Source: an uncultured Veillonella sp. (GTDB lineage Bacteria; Bacillota; Negativicutes; Veillonellales; Veillonellaceae). Taken from it: DNA of 47,832 nt. Below are positions 23,813 to 32,449 of the stretch, piece by piece. Below the pieces are notes generated by a model that made no database searches, was not told where the DNA came from, and saw nothing but the letters and a program-made list of their open reading frames with translations. The first letter of the stretch is position 1, and each line of letters opens with the position of its first letter. The DNA lies in the NCBI RefSeq assembly GCF_938010505.1, contig NZ_CALLVP010000082.1, positions 1 through 47,832 on the forward strand, written 5' to 3'. A program made the position numbers and the translations under genes.

Positions 23813-24670
23813 ATGCAAGAATTAACATATTTTAACGGTGAATTCGTTGAACCAGGTGCCAAAGTTATCAGTATTGATGACCGTGGCTATTTGTTTGGTG
23901 ACTCTGTATATGAAGTTGTTCGCGTCGTAAAAGGCCGTTGCTTTGCATTGTCTTACCACCAAGATCGTTTATATCGCTCTATGCGTGAAATGGATATCCC
24001 TGTAAAAATGACCCCTGATGATTTGACAGAGTTGCACGAAATTTTAATCGAGCAAAGTGAGATCAAAGAGGGCTATATTTATTTACAAATCTCCCGTGGT
24101 GTAGCACCGCGTCGTCATGCTTATGATCGTTCCAAATTAGAACCGCAAATGCTCATGTCTATCCGTACCTTGGATTTAGATGAAGTTAATAAATTGGGTG
24201 AAGGTGTAAAAGCTATTGCATTGCCTGATGAACGTTGGGACAAAGTGGATATTAAGACTACAAACTTGATTCCGAATATCTTGGCACAAACAAAAGCGGA
24301 AAAGAAATTTGCGTATACAGCAATGCTATTCCGCGATGGTATTTGCACAGAAGGTGCAACATCTAATGTATTTGCTGTTAAAGATGGTATCTTGTATACT
24401 CATCCAGCAGATAATCACATCTTGAAGGGTATTACCCGTCAAATGATTGTGACTCGCGTTGCACCATCTCTAGGTATCACTCTTATCGAAAAAGAATTTG
24501 ATCGCACCTTTGTTGATGAGGCGGACGAACTATTCTTCACCGATACAATTGGTGGTGTAATCCCTATTATTAAGTTAGACAAAAATCCAGTTTCTGGTAG
24601 TAAGCCAGGACATGTGACACTTCGTCTACGAGAAGCATTAGAAAAATTGATGGAAGAAGGTTTACCTTAA
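23813..24670 (+). CDS. dat: D-amino-acid transaminase
   Basis: PLP class IV aminotransferase interconverting D-alanine and D-glutamate with their oxo acids, supplying cell-wall D-amino acids. The 285-aa length matches Bacillus Dat. Diagnostic segments are FGDSVYEVVRV, the D-AAT signature QISRGVAPRRHAYD (residues about 92-105), the PLP lysine in DIKTTNLIPNILA near 145, and the phosphate-binding EGATSNVFAV near 178. A branched-chain transaminase is the alternative, but the RGVAPRRH motif favours Dat. A GAGGTG site precedes the ATG. It is followed 57 bp later by metN with paired hairpins between, so partial read-through is likely. Confidence 0.88.
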   Translation: MQELTYFNGEFVEPGAKVISIDDRGYLFGDSVYEVVRVVKGRCFALSYHQDRLYRSMREMDIPVKMTPDDLTELHEILIEQSEIKEGYIYLQISRGVAPRRHAYDRSKLEPQMLMSIRTLDLDEVNKLGEGVKAIALPDERWDKVDIKTTNLIPNILAQTKAEKKFAYTAMLFRDGICTEGATSNVFAVKDGILYTHPADNHILKGITRQMIVTRVAPSLGITLIEKEFDRTFVDEADELFFTDTIGGVIPIIKLDKNPVSGSKPGHVTLRLREALEKLMEEGLP

Positions 24671-24709
24671 TAGGTAAACTACTTTCACTAAATGGTAAAA
24701 ACTTTTACC
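24660..24709 (+). promoter_or_regulatory. Paired hairpins between dat and metN
   Basis: GTTTACC/GGTAAAC (24660-24679, overlapping the dat stop) and GGTAAAA/TTTTACC (24694-24709) form two hairpins whose arms can also pair with each other. CTTTC at 24683-24687 can pair with the GAAAG of the metN ribosome site. No T-run, so this may tune translation or processing rather than terminate. Confidence 0.35.
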
Positions 24710-24727
24710 TTAAGAAAGGAAATTATT

Positions 24728-25774
24728 TTGATACAATTAGAACACATTAGTAAAGTCTATGAAGGCGCTACTCGTGTGGAAGCGTTGAAGGATATTAGCC
24801 TCAGTGTAAAAGAAGGCGAAATCTTTGGCATTATCGGACAATCTGGTGCCGGTAAATCCACCTTGATTCGTTGCATCAATATGCTCGAAGCACCTACATC
24901 TGGCTCTGTTATCGTAAATGGTACAGACTTAACCACACTTAGCAAATCCGCTTTGCGTAAAGCACGCAAAAATATTGGTATGATTTTTCAACATTTTAAC
25001 CTCTTGTCCTCTCGCACAGTGTATGACAATGTAGCATTTCCATTGGAATTACAAGGAATGAGCAAGGCTGAAATTAAGGAGCGCATTGAGCCAATCCTTG
25101 ATATCGTAGGCCTTACTGAGCGTATGAATAACTATCCATCTCAATTGTCTGGTGGTCAAAAGCAACGTGTTGGTATAGCTCGTGCATTGGCGTCTAATCC
25201 AAAGGTTCTCCTTTGTGACGAAGCTACATCTGCCCTTGATCCTCAGACAACAGATTCCATTTTGAAATTGCTGAAAGATATCAACGAAAAGATGGGGCTT
25301 ACTATTGTTCTCATTACACATGAGATGCATGTTATTCGTGAAATTTGTGACCGTGTAGCGGTTATTGAAGGTGGTATCATCCTGGAAGAAGGTAGTACTA
25401 TTGAAGTATTCACACACCCTCGCGAAAATACGACAAAAGAGTTTATTAGCTCAGTAGTGAGTGATAACTTACCTCCAGAAGCATTGGAACACTTGGAATT
25501 GCATGATCAATGGATTGCAGGGACAGCACCATTAGTACGCCTCAAGTTTACAGGCCAAGCAACAGATGAGCCTGTAGTAGCAGGCCTTGTAAGACGCTTT
25601 AATTTAGATGTAAGCATTCTTTTTGGCGGTATCGATTACATCCAAAATACGAGCGTTGGTCGCCTCATCGTTATCTTGAATGGTGACCCTGAAAATGCAC
25701 AAGAAGGTTTGGACTACATCAAAACTTTACCAATTGAAAGCGAGGTGATCGGTTATGTCAGAGCAAATCATTAA
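24728..25774 (+). CDS. metN: Methionine ABC transporter ATP-binding protein
   Basis: ATPase of the MetNIQ methionine importer, 348 aa from a TTG start. Walker A is GQSGAGKST, the Q-loop IFQHFNLL, the signature LSGGQKQRVGIARAL, Walker B LLCDEATSALDP, and a C-terminal NIL (ACT-like) domain of about 75 residues that senses cytoplasmic methionine for trans-inhibition. The TTG at 24728 is chosen because GAAAGGA lies seven bases upstream and MIQLEHISK is the standard family start; the longer frame from 24692 has no support. It overlaps metI by 20 bp. The substrate-binding partner metQ is 19 kb away. Confidence 0.96.
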   Translation: MIQLEHISKVYEGATRVEALKDISLSVKEGEIFGIIGQSGAGKSTLIRCINMLEAPTSGSVIVNGTDLTTLSKSALRKARKNIGMIFQHFNLLSSRTVYDNVAFPLELQGMSKAEIKERIEPILDIVGLTERMNNYPSQLSGGQKQRVGIARALASNPKVLLCDEATSALDPQTTDSILKLLKDINEKMGLTIVLITHEMHVIREICDRVAVIEGGIILEEGSTIEVFTHPRENTTKEFISSVVSDNLPPEALEHLELHDQWIAGTAPLVRLKFTGQATDEPVVAGLVRRFNLDVSILFGGIDYIQNTSVGRLIVILNGDPENAQEGLDYIKTLPIESEVIGYVRANH

Positions 25775-26408
25775 TCTACTCATAACTGGTACCCTTGATA
25801 CATTACAAATGACGATTATTTCTACGGTAATGGCAATGTTACTGGGGATTCCTCTTGGTGTTGTTTTGGTTGTTACTTCTAAAGGACATATATTGGAAAA
25901 CGTAGCACTAAATAAAGTGTTAGGTGCAATTGTGAATGCCACTCGTTCCGTACCTTTCATCATCTTGATGGTTGCCATCATTCCATTTACTCGCATGGTA
26001 GTAGGTACATCCATCGGTACAACTGCAGCATGTGTGCCGTTGACAATTGCGGCGATTCCATTCTTGGCGCGCCTTGTAGAAACGTCTATTAAGGATATTA
26101 ATTTTGGTGTTATCGAAGCGGCTCAATCTATGGGGGCAAGCCCATTACAAATCATTTGGAAAGTATTATTACCAGAAGCATTGCCAACAATTATTGACAA
26201 TGTGACGGTGCTTATTGTTAACCTCATCGGTTACTCTGCGATGGCAGGTGCTATTGGCGGTGGTGGCCTCGGGGATATTGCAATCCGATATGGTTACCAA
26301 CGTTTCCAAGCTGATATTATGATCGCTACAATCATCATCTTGATTGTATTGGTACAAGTTGTACAAATGATTGGTGATGCTTGGTCTAAAGCGATGAATA
26401 AGAAGTAG
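25755..26408 (+). CDS. metI: Methionine ABC transporter permease
   Basis: A 217-aa membrane permease with five to six helices. The coupling-helix EAA motif is IEAAQSMGASPLQIIWKVLLPEALP, in the right place for the MetI family. GYSAMAGAIGGGGLGDIAIRYGYQRF near the C-terminus is a MetI hallmark. The ATG lies within the end of metN and has GAGGTGA upstream, so the two are translationally coupled. Confidence 0.96.
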   Translation: MSEQIINLLITGTLDTLQMTIISTVMAMLLGIPLGVVLVVTSKGHILENVALNKVLGAIVNATRSVPFIILMVAIIPFTRMVVGTSIGTTAACVPLTIAAIPFLARLVETSIKDINFGVIEAAQSMGASPLQIIWKVLLPEALPTIIDNVTVLIVNLIGYSAMAGAIGGGGLGDIAIRYGYQRFQADIMIATIIILIVLVQVVQMIGDAWSKAMNKK

Positions 26409-26417
26409 GAGGATCCT

Positions 26418-26714
26418 ATGAGCATCAATGAAAAATTGAGAAGTCAACAAAATGACGAATTGTTCACCGCCATTTTAACGCTTGAAAATACAGAGGAATG
26501 CTATGCATTTTTTGAAGATATCTGTACGATTAACGAATTAAAAGCATTATCTCAACGCTTACAAGTAGCAAAAATGCTCCGTGCAGGGGACAGCTATGAG
26601 AAAATCGTAGAAGAAACAGGTGCGAGTACGGCTACAATTAGTCGTGTAAAGCGCTGTTTAGTATATGGCGCGGATGGTTATACATTGGCTCTCGATCGTC
26701 TAGGCGCAAAATAA
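26418..26714 (+). CDS. TrpR-like YerC/YecD regulator
   Basis: A 98-aa protein of the YerC/YecD family, related to the Trp repressor fold. Residues about 40-90 show the helix-turn-helix KALSQRLQVAKMLRAGDSYEKIVEETGASTATISRVKRCL. An AGGAGGATCC ribosome site precedes the ATG. It is nine bases behind metI, so it is probably co-transcribed with the methionine transporter. The regulated genes of this family are poorly defined; control of the methionine or a neighbouring amino-acid operon is inference. Confidence 0.9.
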   Translation: MSINEKLRSQQNDELFTAILTLENTEECYAFFEDICTINELKALSQRLQVAKMLRAGDSYEKIVEETGASTATISRVKRCLVYGADGYTLALDRLGAK

Positions 26715-26779
26715 AATAAACTAGCATGACAACGGTGGCCTTTGGCGACCGTTGATGTGCTATCTGTAGGAGGTTTATT

Positions 26780-27574
26780 ATGGAGTGGCTCATTGCGGTA
26801 ACAGGGTTACCATTTGATATCCTTATCCTCATTTTACTTGCCGTAGCTGGCGCGTTTGCTGGCTTTGTAGACTCCATTGTGGGCGGCGGTGGACTCATTT
26901 CTGTACCTGCTATGTTACTAACAAATCTTCCGCCTAGTATGGCTCTGGGCAGTAATAAATTATCTAGTATATTTGGAGCTGGTAGTGCATCTATTACGTT
27001 TTTGAGAAATCACATGGTTGATTCTTCCCTAGTACGCAAGTTATTGCCTTTTACATTTGTGGGATCCATGATTGGTACATTGGCGGTTGTTTCTTTACCT
27101 CCACTGTATGTAAAGCCTATTATCATCATATTGCTTGTTTGTGTAACACTCTTTGTAGTGTTCAAAAAAGACTGGGGTGAAATCAATCGTACATCTCAGG
27201 TGGCAGGAAAAGCACTATGTATTTGTATGGCTTTTGCTCTTGGTATCGGTATATATGATGGCTTTATAGGACCTGGTACAGGTACATTTTTGATTATGGG
27301 TTTTATCTTTACCGGTTTTGATTTCTTGCATGCTTCTGCTAATGCAAAAGTATTGAATTTTACTAGTAATTTGGCGTCTTTATTGGTATTTTTATATTTA
27401 GGGCACGTCAATATTATGTATGGTCTGGCTGCAGGAGCAGGTCAAATTATTGGTGCTTTTGTAGGATCGCACCTCGCCATTGCAAAAGGCTCATCTTTGG
27501 TGCGAGTTGTATTCTTGTCGGTAACGACAGTCATGTTGTTGAAATTAGTTTATGACTATATTTCAACTTTATAG
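26780..27574 (+). CDS. TauE/SafE family sulfite/sulfonate exporter-like permease
   Basis: A 264-aa membrane protein with eight hydrophobic helices and the duplicated TauE/SafE fold. The first repeat holds AGAFAGFVDSIVGGGGLISVPAMLL and the second GIGIYDGFIGPGTGTFLIMGF. The family moves sulfite, sulfoacetate or other small anions; the substrate is unknown. A GGAGG site precedes the ATG. A hairpin CAACGGT/ACCGTTG lies in the 65-bp gap after yerC. It is followed 11 bp later by the SDR gene, forming a pair. Confidence 0.9.
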   Translation: MEWLIAVTGLPFDILILILLAVAGAFAGFVDSIVGGGGLISVPAMLLTNLPPSMALGSNKLSSIFGAGSASITFLRNHMVDSSLVRKLLPFTFVGSMIGTLAVVSLPPLYVKPIIIILLVCVTLFVVFKKDWGEINRTSQVAGKALCICMAFALGIGIYDGFIGPGTGTFLIMGFIFTGFDFLHASANAKVLNFTSNLASLLVFLYLGHVNIMYGLAAGAGQIIGAFVGSHLAIAKGSSLVRVVFLSVTTVMLLKLVYDYISTL

Positions 27575-27585
27575 GAGGGCAAGGT

Positions 27586-28353
27586 ATGCCTCATAAAAGT
27601 GATGTACAAGTGGCATTGATCAGTGGTGGTACATCGGGTATTGGTTTTGCTACGGCAAAGCTTTTACTCAAAGAAGGTTGGTGCGTAGTCATCAACGGTC
27701 GTAATGAAAAAGCTGGTCAAAAGGCTAAAACTAAGTTGCGCCGTTATTCCTCTAAGGTACAATATATTCCAGGCGACGTATCTAAAATTGAGGATTGTCA
27801 GCGTATTGTAAAAGGAACAGTAGAATTGTTTGGTGGAGTGTCTGCTCTTGTAACGGCTGCAGGCTACTATGAAGAAGAGTTGCTGTCCGATGTTACAGAA
27901 GCTGCTTTTGATGAAATGTTTGGAACCAATGTAAAAGGTACTGTGTTCTTATGCCAAGCGGCACTTCCGTACTTACGGTCCGCAAAGGGCAGTATCGTAA
28001 CGATAGCTAGTGATGCAGGTTTACAAGGCAATGTAGCGTGTTCTGTATATGGCGCATCAAAAGGGGCTGTAGTGAGCTTTACGAAATCTCTATCCCTAGA
28101 AATGGCTCCTCACGGCGTACGTGTAAACTGCGTATGCCCTGGTGATGTAGATACATCGTTGGTGGATAAACAGATTGCTAATGCTCATCAAGATGCGGCG
28201 GCAGCAAAGGCTGAAATGGGCCAACATTATCCACTAGGCCGCATTGCTAAGCCTCATGAAATTGGCGAAGTAATTGTATTTTTATTGAGCAGTAAGGCAT
28301 CTTTTGTGACGGGCGCAGCCTGGACTATTGATGGCGGGCTCACAAGTTGGTAA
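27586..28353 (+). CDS. SDR family oxidoreductase (FabG-like)
   Basis: A 255-aa classical short-chain dehydrogenase/reductase. The NAD(P)-binding motif is ISGGTSGIGFATAKLL near residues 12-27, the AAG motif LVTAAGYYEE replaces NNAG, and catalytic Ser, Tyr and Lys are in IVTIASDAG and YGASKGAV. The tail GAAWTIDGGLTSW is typical of FabG-type enzymes. The substrate cannot be read from sequence; the basic residues after beta-2 (INGRNEKAGQK) suggest NADPH. Its start follows GGAGGGC and it is coupled by spacing to the TauE-like gene. Confidence 0.9.
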   Translation: MPHKSDVQVALISGGTSGIGFATAKLLLKEGWCVVINGRNEKAGQKAKTKLRRYSSKVQYIPGDVSKIEDCQRIVKGTVELFGGVSALVTAAGYYEEELLSDVTEAAFDEMFGTNVKGTVFLCQAALPYLRSAKGSIVTIASDAGLQGNVACSVYGASKGAVVSFTKSLSLEMAPHGVRVNCVCPGDVDTSLVDKQIANAHQDAAAAKAEMGQHYPLGRIAKPHEIGEVIVFLLSSKASFVTGAAWTIDGGLTSW

Positions 28354-28490
28354 TATAGAAAATATTAGAAGTTTTTTTATTTTTTAAATATATAGATAAT
28401 TAGAAAAATTCATTTCACTTCTACCAATAGAATGGTATAATAATACTAATAATATGACCTATAGTTGGTTAACAACAAAGGAGAATAATT

Positions 28491-29342
28491 ATGGCAGAAT
28501 ATAATGGCGTAACACTTGAGCCACTTATGGATGGGTCTCAAGATCGTGACTATCAAGTTGAACAATTTATCTTCTGGGGTGCAGGTCGTGCAGCAGCATT
28601 GGCATTATCCCCTAAATTCAGCAGTGTTGCTTTGTGCGCCAATGCTACGTACATGGTAACTCGCATTGCTCATCTTTATGATGTAGAATTGCAAGCGGGT
28701 GCTGTGGTTGGTTTAGTAGGTGGTCTCAGCACAGCTGTAGCTACAGCGGCAGTATCCCTTCTTATTCCTCTTAAAGCTGTTCGCGTTCCTGTAACTATCG
28801 GCTTGACTTATGCTATTGGTAAAATTGCAAATATTTGGATTCAAGATGGTATGCCTTCTGATATCGAACGTTATAAACCAATGGTTGCCGAATTCCTTGA
28901 AAATGGCAAAGCTATTGCTTCTGAAATCGTTCGTGATGCAGGTGCTAGCATTCCTTTCACACAAGGCCAACGCGATGTATGGGCAGGTATTGCTAACGAA
29001 ACAGGTCTTGCTAAAGAATCTTTGAAACAAGTTTACGAAGAAAAAGTAACACCAGCTATCAATAAATGGAATAGTGAAACAAAATACCAACTTCATGACA
29101 ATGCAGCAGAAGTAGTCGCAAAAGTATCTGATGTGGCTAAAGAAAAAATTGATTCTGCTAAAGAAGGCATTGAAGTAGCTAAAGAATTAGCTAAAGGTGG
29201 CGTAGAAGTGGCTAAAGCTTCTGCACAAGTAGCAGTAGAAACTGCTAAAACTAAAGCTACTGATGTTGTAGAAACAGCTAAAGACGTTGCTACAAACACT
29301 GTTAATACTGCGAAAGACAAAATTGACGGTTTGCGTAAATAA
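28491..29342 (+). CDS. DUF697-like membrane protein with amphipathic repeat tail
   Basis: A 283-aa protein in two parts. Residues about 25-125 contain two or three hydrophobic segments and resemble DUF697/YcjF-type membrane domains (GAGRAAALALSPKFSSVALCANATYMVTRIAHLYDV, then GAVVGLVGGLSTAVATAAVSLLIPLK). Residues about 200-283 are low-complexity 11-residue repeats such as VAKELAKGGVEVAKASAQ and TAKDVATNTVNTAKD, like LEA or apolipoprotein amphipathic helices. A TATAAT box and an AAGGAG site lie upstream. A membrane-surface or stress-protective role is inference. It is followed 22 bp later by a YkvA-family gene. Confidence 0.75.
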   Translation: MAEYNGVTLEPLMDGSQDRDYQVEQFIFWGAGRAAALALSPKFSSVALCANATYMVTRIAHLYDVELQAGAVVGLVGGLSTAVATAAVSLLIPLKAVRVPVTIGLTYAIGKIANIWIQDGMPSDIERYKPMVAEFLENGKAIASEIVRDAGASIPFTQGQRDVWAGIANETGLAKESLKQVYEEKVTPAINKWNSETKYQLHDNAAEVVAKVSDVAKEKIDSAKEGIEVAKELAKGGVEVAKASAQVAVETAKTKATDVVETAKDVATNTVNTAKDKIDGLRK

Positions 29343-29364
29343 GCGCTGAAGGATTATTATTACT

Positions 29365-29709
29365 ATGAATCCAATTAAAATTATTAAATATGGTAAGTAT
29401 TTTAGCGAATCAAGATTTTTAGGCTTTCTTGGTCGATATGGTAAGAAGCTTGCCTTTGTACAACAAGCGGTAACCTTATTCCTCTGCTTACGAGACAAGG
29501 ATACTCCAAAATATGTAAAAGCAGTCATTGCAGGTGCCTTAGGGTATCTTGTATTGCCTGTTGATGTTGTACCGGATACGATTGCCGTATTAGGTTGGTT
29601 AGATGATGTGGCGGTACTCGGAATAGCATGTAAGATTGCGAATCGTTATATCAAAACGAGCCATCAAGAAGGGGCAAAAAAATTCTTCCCATTTGGTAGC
29701 AGTCGCTAA
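29365..29709 (+). CDS. YkvA family (DUF1232) protein
   Basis: A 114-aa protein with the DUF1232 core DTPKYVKAVIAGALGYLVLPVDVVPDTIAVLGWLDDVAVLGIACKIA (residues about 51-97). Its conserved Pro-Asp...Pro-Asp and Leu-Asp-Asp motif lies at the end of a membrane-associated hairpin. Function of the family is unknown. It likely shares a transcript with the DUF697-like gene upstream, and the pair ends at a terminator. Confidence 0.88.
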   Translation: MNPIKIIKYGKYFSESRFLGFLGRYGKKLAFVQQAVTLFLCLRDKDTPKYVKAVIAGALGYLVLPVDVVPDTIAVLGWLDDVAVLGIACKIANRYIKTSHQEGAKKFFPFGSSR

Positions 29710-29721
29710 CTTTTACCATTT

Positions 29722-29761
29722 AAGGCAGTTTGATCCATCGTGATTGAGCTGCCTTTATTTA
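29722..29761 (+). terminator. Terminator after YkvA-family gene
   Basis: AAGGCAG pairs with CTGCCTT across a 20-base partly paired loop, followed by TATTTATTT. Confidence 0.7.
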
Positions 29762-29825
29762 TTTGACACCCTAAAGTAATAGATATACAATGAAAATTGT
29801 ATACTATTTAAAAAGGACAGAATTT

Positions 29826-30245
29826 ATGCATATTGCTTCAGTAAATGTACGATTTTATGAAACCGATATGATGGGGATTGCACATCATAGTAATCATTTT
29901 AGATGGTTTGAAATGGCGCGCATTGAATTTCTTCGTAAAATCGGTGTAACTTTGTGGGATATGATGAATGAGGATATTGTTTTTCCCATCATGAATGTAT
30001 CCTGCAATTATAAAGAACCTGCGAATTTCGATGATGAACTTCACATCGAAACGTATTTGGTTAAGATGACGCGGGCTCAAATGGTATTCCGCTATCGTAT
30101 GCGCCGTGCTAGTGATGGTGCGTTGCTTGCTACGGGGGAAACTAAGAACGCTTTTATGTCAAAATCAACAGGAAAGATTGTGCGATTAGAAGATTCTTTT
30201 TATCTGCCTATGTTAGCAGCTGTTGAGGAGATGCCTCATGAGTAA
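29826..30245 (+). CDS. Acyl-CoA thioesterase, YbgC/4HBT hotdog family
   Basis: A 139-aa single-hotdog protein. The catalytic segment FYETDMMGIAHHSNHFRWFEMARIEFLR (residues about 9-36) matches the YbgC active-site region with Asp14 as nucleophile or base. It probably hydrolyses short-chain or hydroxybenzoyl-like acyl-CoA. The ATG at 29826 is chosen because AAAGGAC precedes it; the frame upstream to 29790 lacks a ribosome site. It overlaps murI by 8 bp, so the two are translationally coupled. Confidence 0.9.
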   Translation: MHIASVNVRFYETDMMGIAHHSNHFRWFEMARIEFLRKIGVTLWDMMNEDIVFPIMNVSCNYKEPANFDDELHIETYLVKMTRAQMVFRYRMRRASDGALLATGETKNAFMSKSTGKIVRLEDSFYLPMLAAVEEMPHE

Positions 30246-31041
30246 TGTACAACAATTGCCTATCGGCGTATTTGACTCCGGTGTAGGCGGACTATCTGTG
30301 TTAAAAGTATTACAAGAACAATTCCCTAACGAGAATTTCATCTATATCGGTGATAATGCGAATAATCCCGTAGGTAATCGTAGTGATGATGAAATCACTT
30401 ACTTAGCATGTCGTATTGCTGAGACTCTTGAAAAGCAGCCTGTTAAATTGATGGTGATTGCTTGCAATACTTTTACCGTTGTTGCCCTTGATGCGGTACG
30501 TGAACTTGTATCTGTGCCAGTTATAGGTGTATCACAAGGTGTGAAAACAGCTATTAATGAAAGCAAGAGCAAGACTATCGGTATTATGGCGACTGTGGCC
30601 ACTGTAAATAGCCATATTCATAAGCATGTGGCTTTGGAAGTTGATCACGAAGTACTCGTTTGGGAACAACCTTGTCCTGAATTGGCTGGTCTTATCGAAC
30701 AAGGTCATTTAGATGACTATTTTGTTCGTGAAGTGTGCAAGGATTATTTAGAACCTTTGTTATCTCGAGAGATTGAGGTAGTCGTTTTGGGCTGTACTCA
30801 TTTTCCATTTGTACAACCTTTATTAGAGGAATTAACCTTAGGTCGCATACAGTTTATTGATCCTGCTTTTGAAACAAGTGAATTGGTTAGTGGCAGATTA
30901 GAGAGTGAAAATCTTTTTAATCCTCAAGAAAAGGCAGGTACTGTGACATTGTATTTTACAAAGGATACTGAACTTGGTGATATACTAAGTGCATCCTTCC
31001 TTGATACAAGCTGTCGTACCATTGAACATATTACATTATAA
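30238..31041 (+). CDS. murI: Glutamate racemase
   Basis: Makes D-glutamate for peptidoglycan by cofactor-independent two-base racemisation. The 267-aa protein has the first catalytic cysteine in VIACNTFT near residue 75 and the second in VLGCTHFPF near 187, with FDSGVGGLSV at 11-20 and YIGDNANNPVG for substrate binding. ATG 30238 is chosen since TGAGGAG lies seven bases upstream; the in-frame TTG at 30223 is inside that site. It overlaps the thioesterase end. With dat elsewhere in the window there are two routes to D-glutamate. Confidence 0.95.
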   Translation: MSNVQQLPIGVFDSGVGGLSVLKVLQEQFPNENFIYIGDNANNPVGNRSDDEITYLACRIAETLEKQPVKLMVIACNTFTVVALDAVRELVSVPVIGVSQGVKTAINESKSKTIGIMATVATVNSHIHKHVALEVDHEVLVWEQPCPELAGLIEQGHLDDYFVREVCKDYLEPLLSREIEVVVLGCTHFPFVQPLLEELTLGRIQFIDPAFETSELVSGRLESENLFNPQEKAGTVTLYFTKDTELGDILSASFLDTSCRTIEHITL

Positions 31042-31053
31042 AGGAGATGCCCT

Positions 31054-31593
31054 ATGTGGTTTTATAACATCCTCAGTGCAGTAATAGCTATTATTGTGGC
31101 TGTTGCAGCTCTGTATTTATTATTCCGTCTGTTCGTGTTGAAACAAGGTAATGAAAATATCGTTTTATTATCAAAACGGGCAACGAACTTCCAAGTATCT
31201 GATCGTAATTTTGAGTCCATTACCTTTTTCTGCGACATACCATTTGTCAATAAAGGTCGTCAATTGGGTACTATTATGGACTTATTTCCACGTCCATTAT
31301 TGCCAGAAGAACATTTTGATGCAGTTAAAGTAAATGCTTGGGCTATGGACATTAATCGTCCACGTCAAGATGGATATTTTGAAGCTATAATTATCAAACC
31401 ACGCAAAGGTGGCACAATTCGTGTATATATTACATTGACAGGTAAAACTGGCAATATTCGTGAAGATATTAAGGGCTTCCCTTATATGGACATCGACATT
31501 TACTACCAAATTGTAGGTCGGACAGACTACCATATCGATAAACAGCGTATTCGTTTGACTGCTGAAGAAGTACAAGCAGCAATGGTTCAATAA
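31054..31593 (+). CDS. Single-pass membrane protein of unknown function
   Basis: A 179-aa protein with one N-terminal transmembrane helix (residues about 5-30) followed by a soluble beta-rich domain (ITFFCDIPFVNKGRQLGTIMDLFPRPLLPEE, then alternating strands to residue 165). No family recognised with confidence. The soluble part resembles an immunoglobulin-like fold by strand pattern only. It has an AAGGAG site, 12 bp after murI, and lies 12 bp before the CofE-like gene, so the three form an operon. Confidence 0.75.
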   Translation: MWFYNILSAVIAIIVAVAALYLLFRLFVLKQGNENIVLLSKRATNFQVSDRNFESITFFCDIPFVNKGRQLGTIMDLFPRPLLPEEHFDAVKVNAWAMDINRPRQDGYFEAIIIKPRKGGTIRVYITLTGKTGNIREDIKGFPYMDIDIYYQIVGRTDYHIDKQRIRLTAEEVQAAMVQ

Positions 31594-31605
31594 GGAGGCA
31601 TAACA

Positions 31606-32256
31606 ATGGCAGAATTAGAGTTAGTATGTGTGCCAACACGTATTCTTACAGATAATGATGACATCGTTGATGCTATCGTTGAATTTGGCGGTCATAATAT
31701 TGGGCCTGAAGATATCGTATGCGTTGCTGAATCTGTAGTAGCTATTACACAAGGTCGTTTTACACGTCCTGAAGAGCTAAATGTATGCTGGCAAGCTCGT
31801 TTAATCAATCGTTTTATCCATCCAGATGGCTCTATGGCATCTATTTATGGGATGCAATCCGCTATGAATTTGGATGGTAAATGGAAAGTATTAGGCGCTT
31901 TTATTTTAGGTGCTATTGCTAAAATTTTCCGTAAACCTGGTGTATTCTATGCAATTGCTCGTGCTGCATCCTTAACAGATGATGTAACAGGGACTATGCC
32001 TCCATTTGATAAGCACATTGTATTTGGACCAAAAGATCCAGATAAAGTGGCTGAGAAAATTGTATCTCGCACAGGTTGTTACGGTGCCGTTGTAGCTGAC
32101 GTTAATGACTTGAAACGTTCTGCTATTCTAGGCACAAGTCGCGGCATTGATGCTAAAAAAATTGCACAATTGTTGATCGATAATCCATTTGGTAATGATA
32201 GCCAAATGACTCCGATTGTTATCATCAAAAATTACGCATCTGTATCTGGTAAATAA
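31606..32256 (+). CDS. CofE-like (F420-0:gamma-glutamyl ligase domain) protein
   Basis: A 216-aa protein resembling coenzyme F420-0:glutamate ligase. It opens with VCVPTRILTDNDDIVDAIVEFG, has EDIVCVAESVVAITQGR (residues about 37-53), and C-terminal GCYGAVVADVNDLKRSAILGTSRG. Veillonella-type organisms are not known to make F420, so the true substrate is probably another acceptor of gamma-glutamate or amide-linked amino acid (inference). An AAGGAGG site precedes the ATG. Co-location with murI, a D-glutamate source, is suggestive. It ends at a terminator. Confidence 0.78.
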   Translation: MAELELVCVPTRILTDNDDIVDAIVEFGGHNIGPEDIVCVAESVVAITQGRFTRPEELNVCWQARLINRFIHPDGSMASIYGMQSAMNLDGKWKVLGAFILGAIAKIFRKPGVFYAIARAASLTDDVTGTMPPFDKHIVFGPKDPDKVAEKIVSRTGCYGAVVADVNDLKRSAILGTSRGIDAKKIAQLLIDNPFGNDSQMTPIVIIKNYASVSGK

Positions 32257-32259
32257 CAG

Positions 32260-32299
32260 AAGGCTGTACTCATCACATAGAGATGGGTGCAGCTTTTTT
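32260..32299 (+). terminator. Terminator after CofE-like gene
   Basis: AAGGCTGTACTCATC pairs imperfectly with GATGGGTGCAGCTT and is followed by TTTTTT. The rest of the gap to 32449 shows no gene. Confidence 0.8.
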
Positions 32300-32449
32300 A
32301 TATAATGAGCCTGAATATGGAGTATACACAGGTTTGAATAGGGATTGTACGTTAGTTCAAATAGAGATTATATGCTAGCTCAAATGGATTTTGCTTTACT
32401 CTGTTTTGAGTTTGTATGGAGCCCCTATTAATATTAATAAGGAGGTCAT

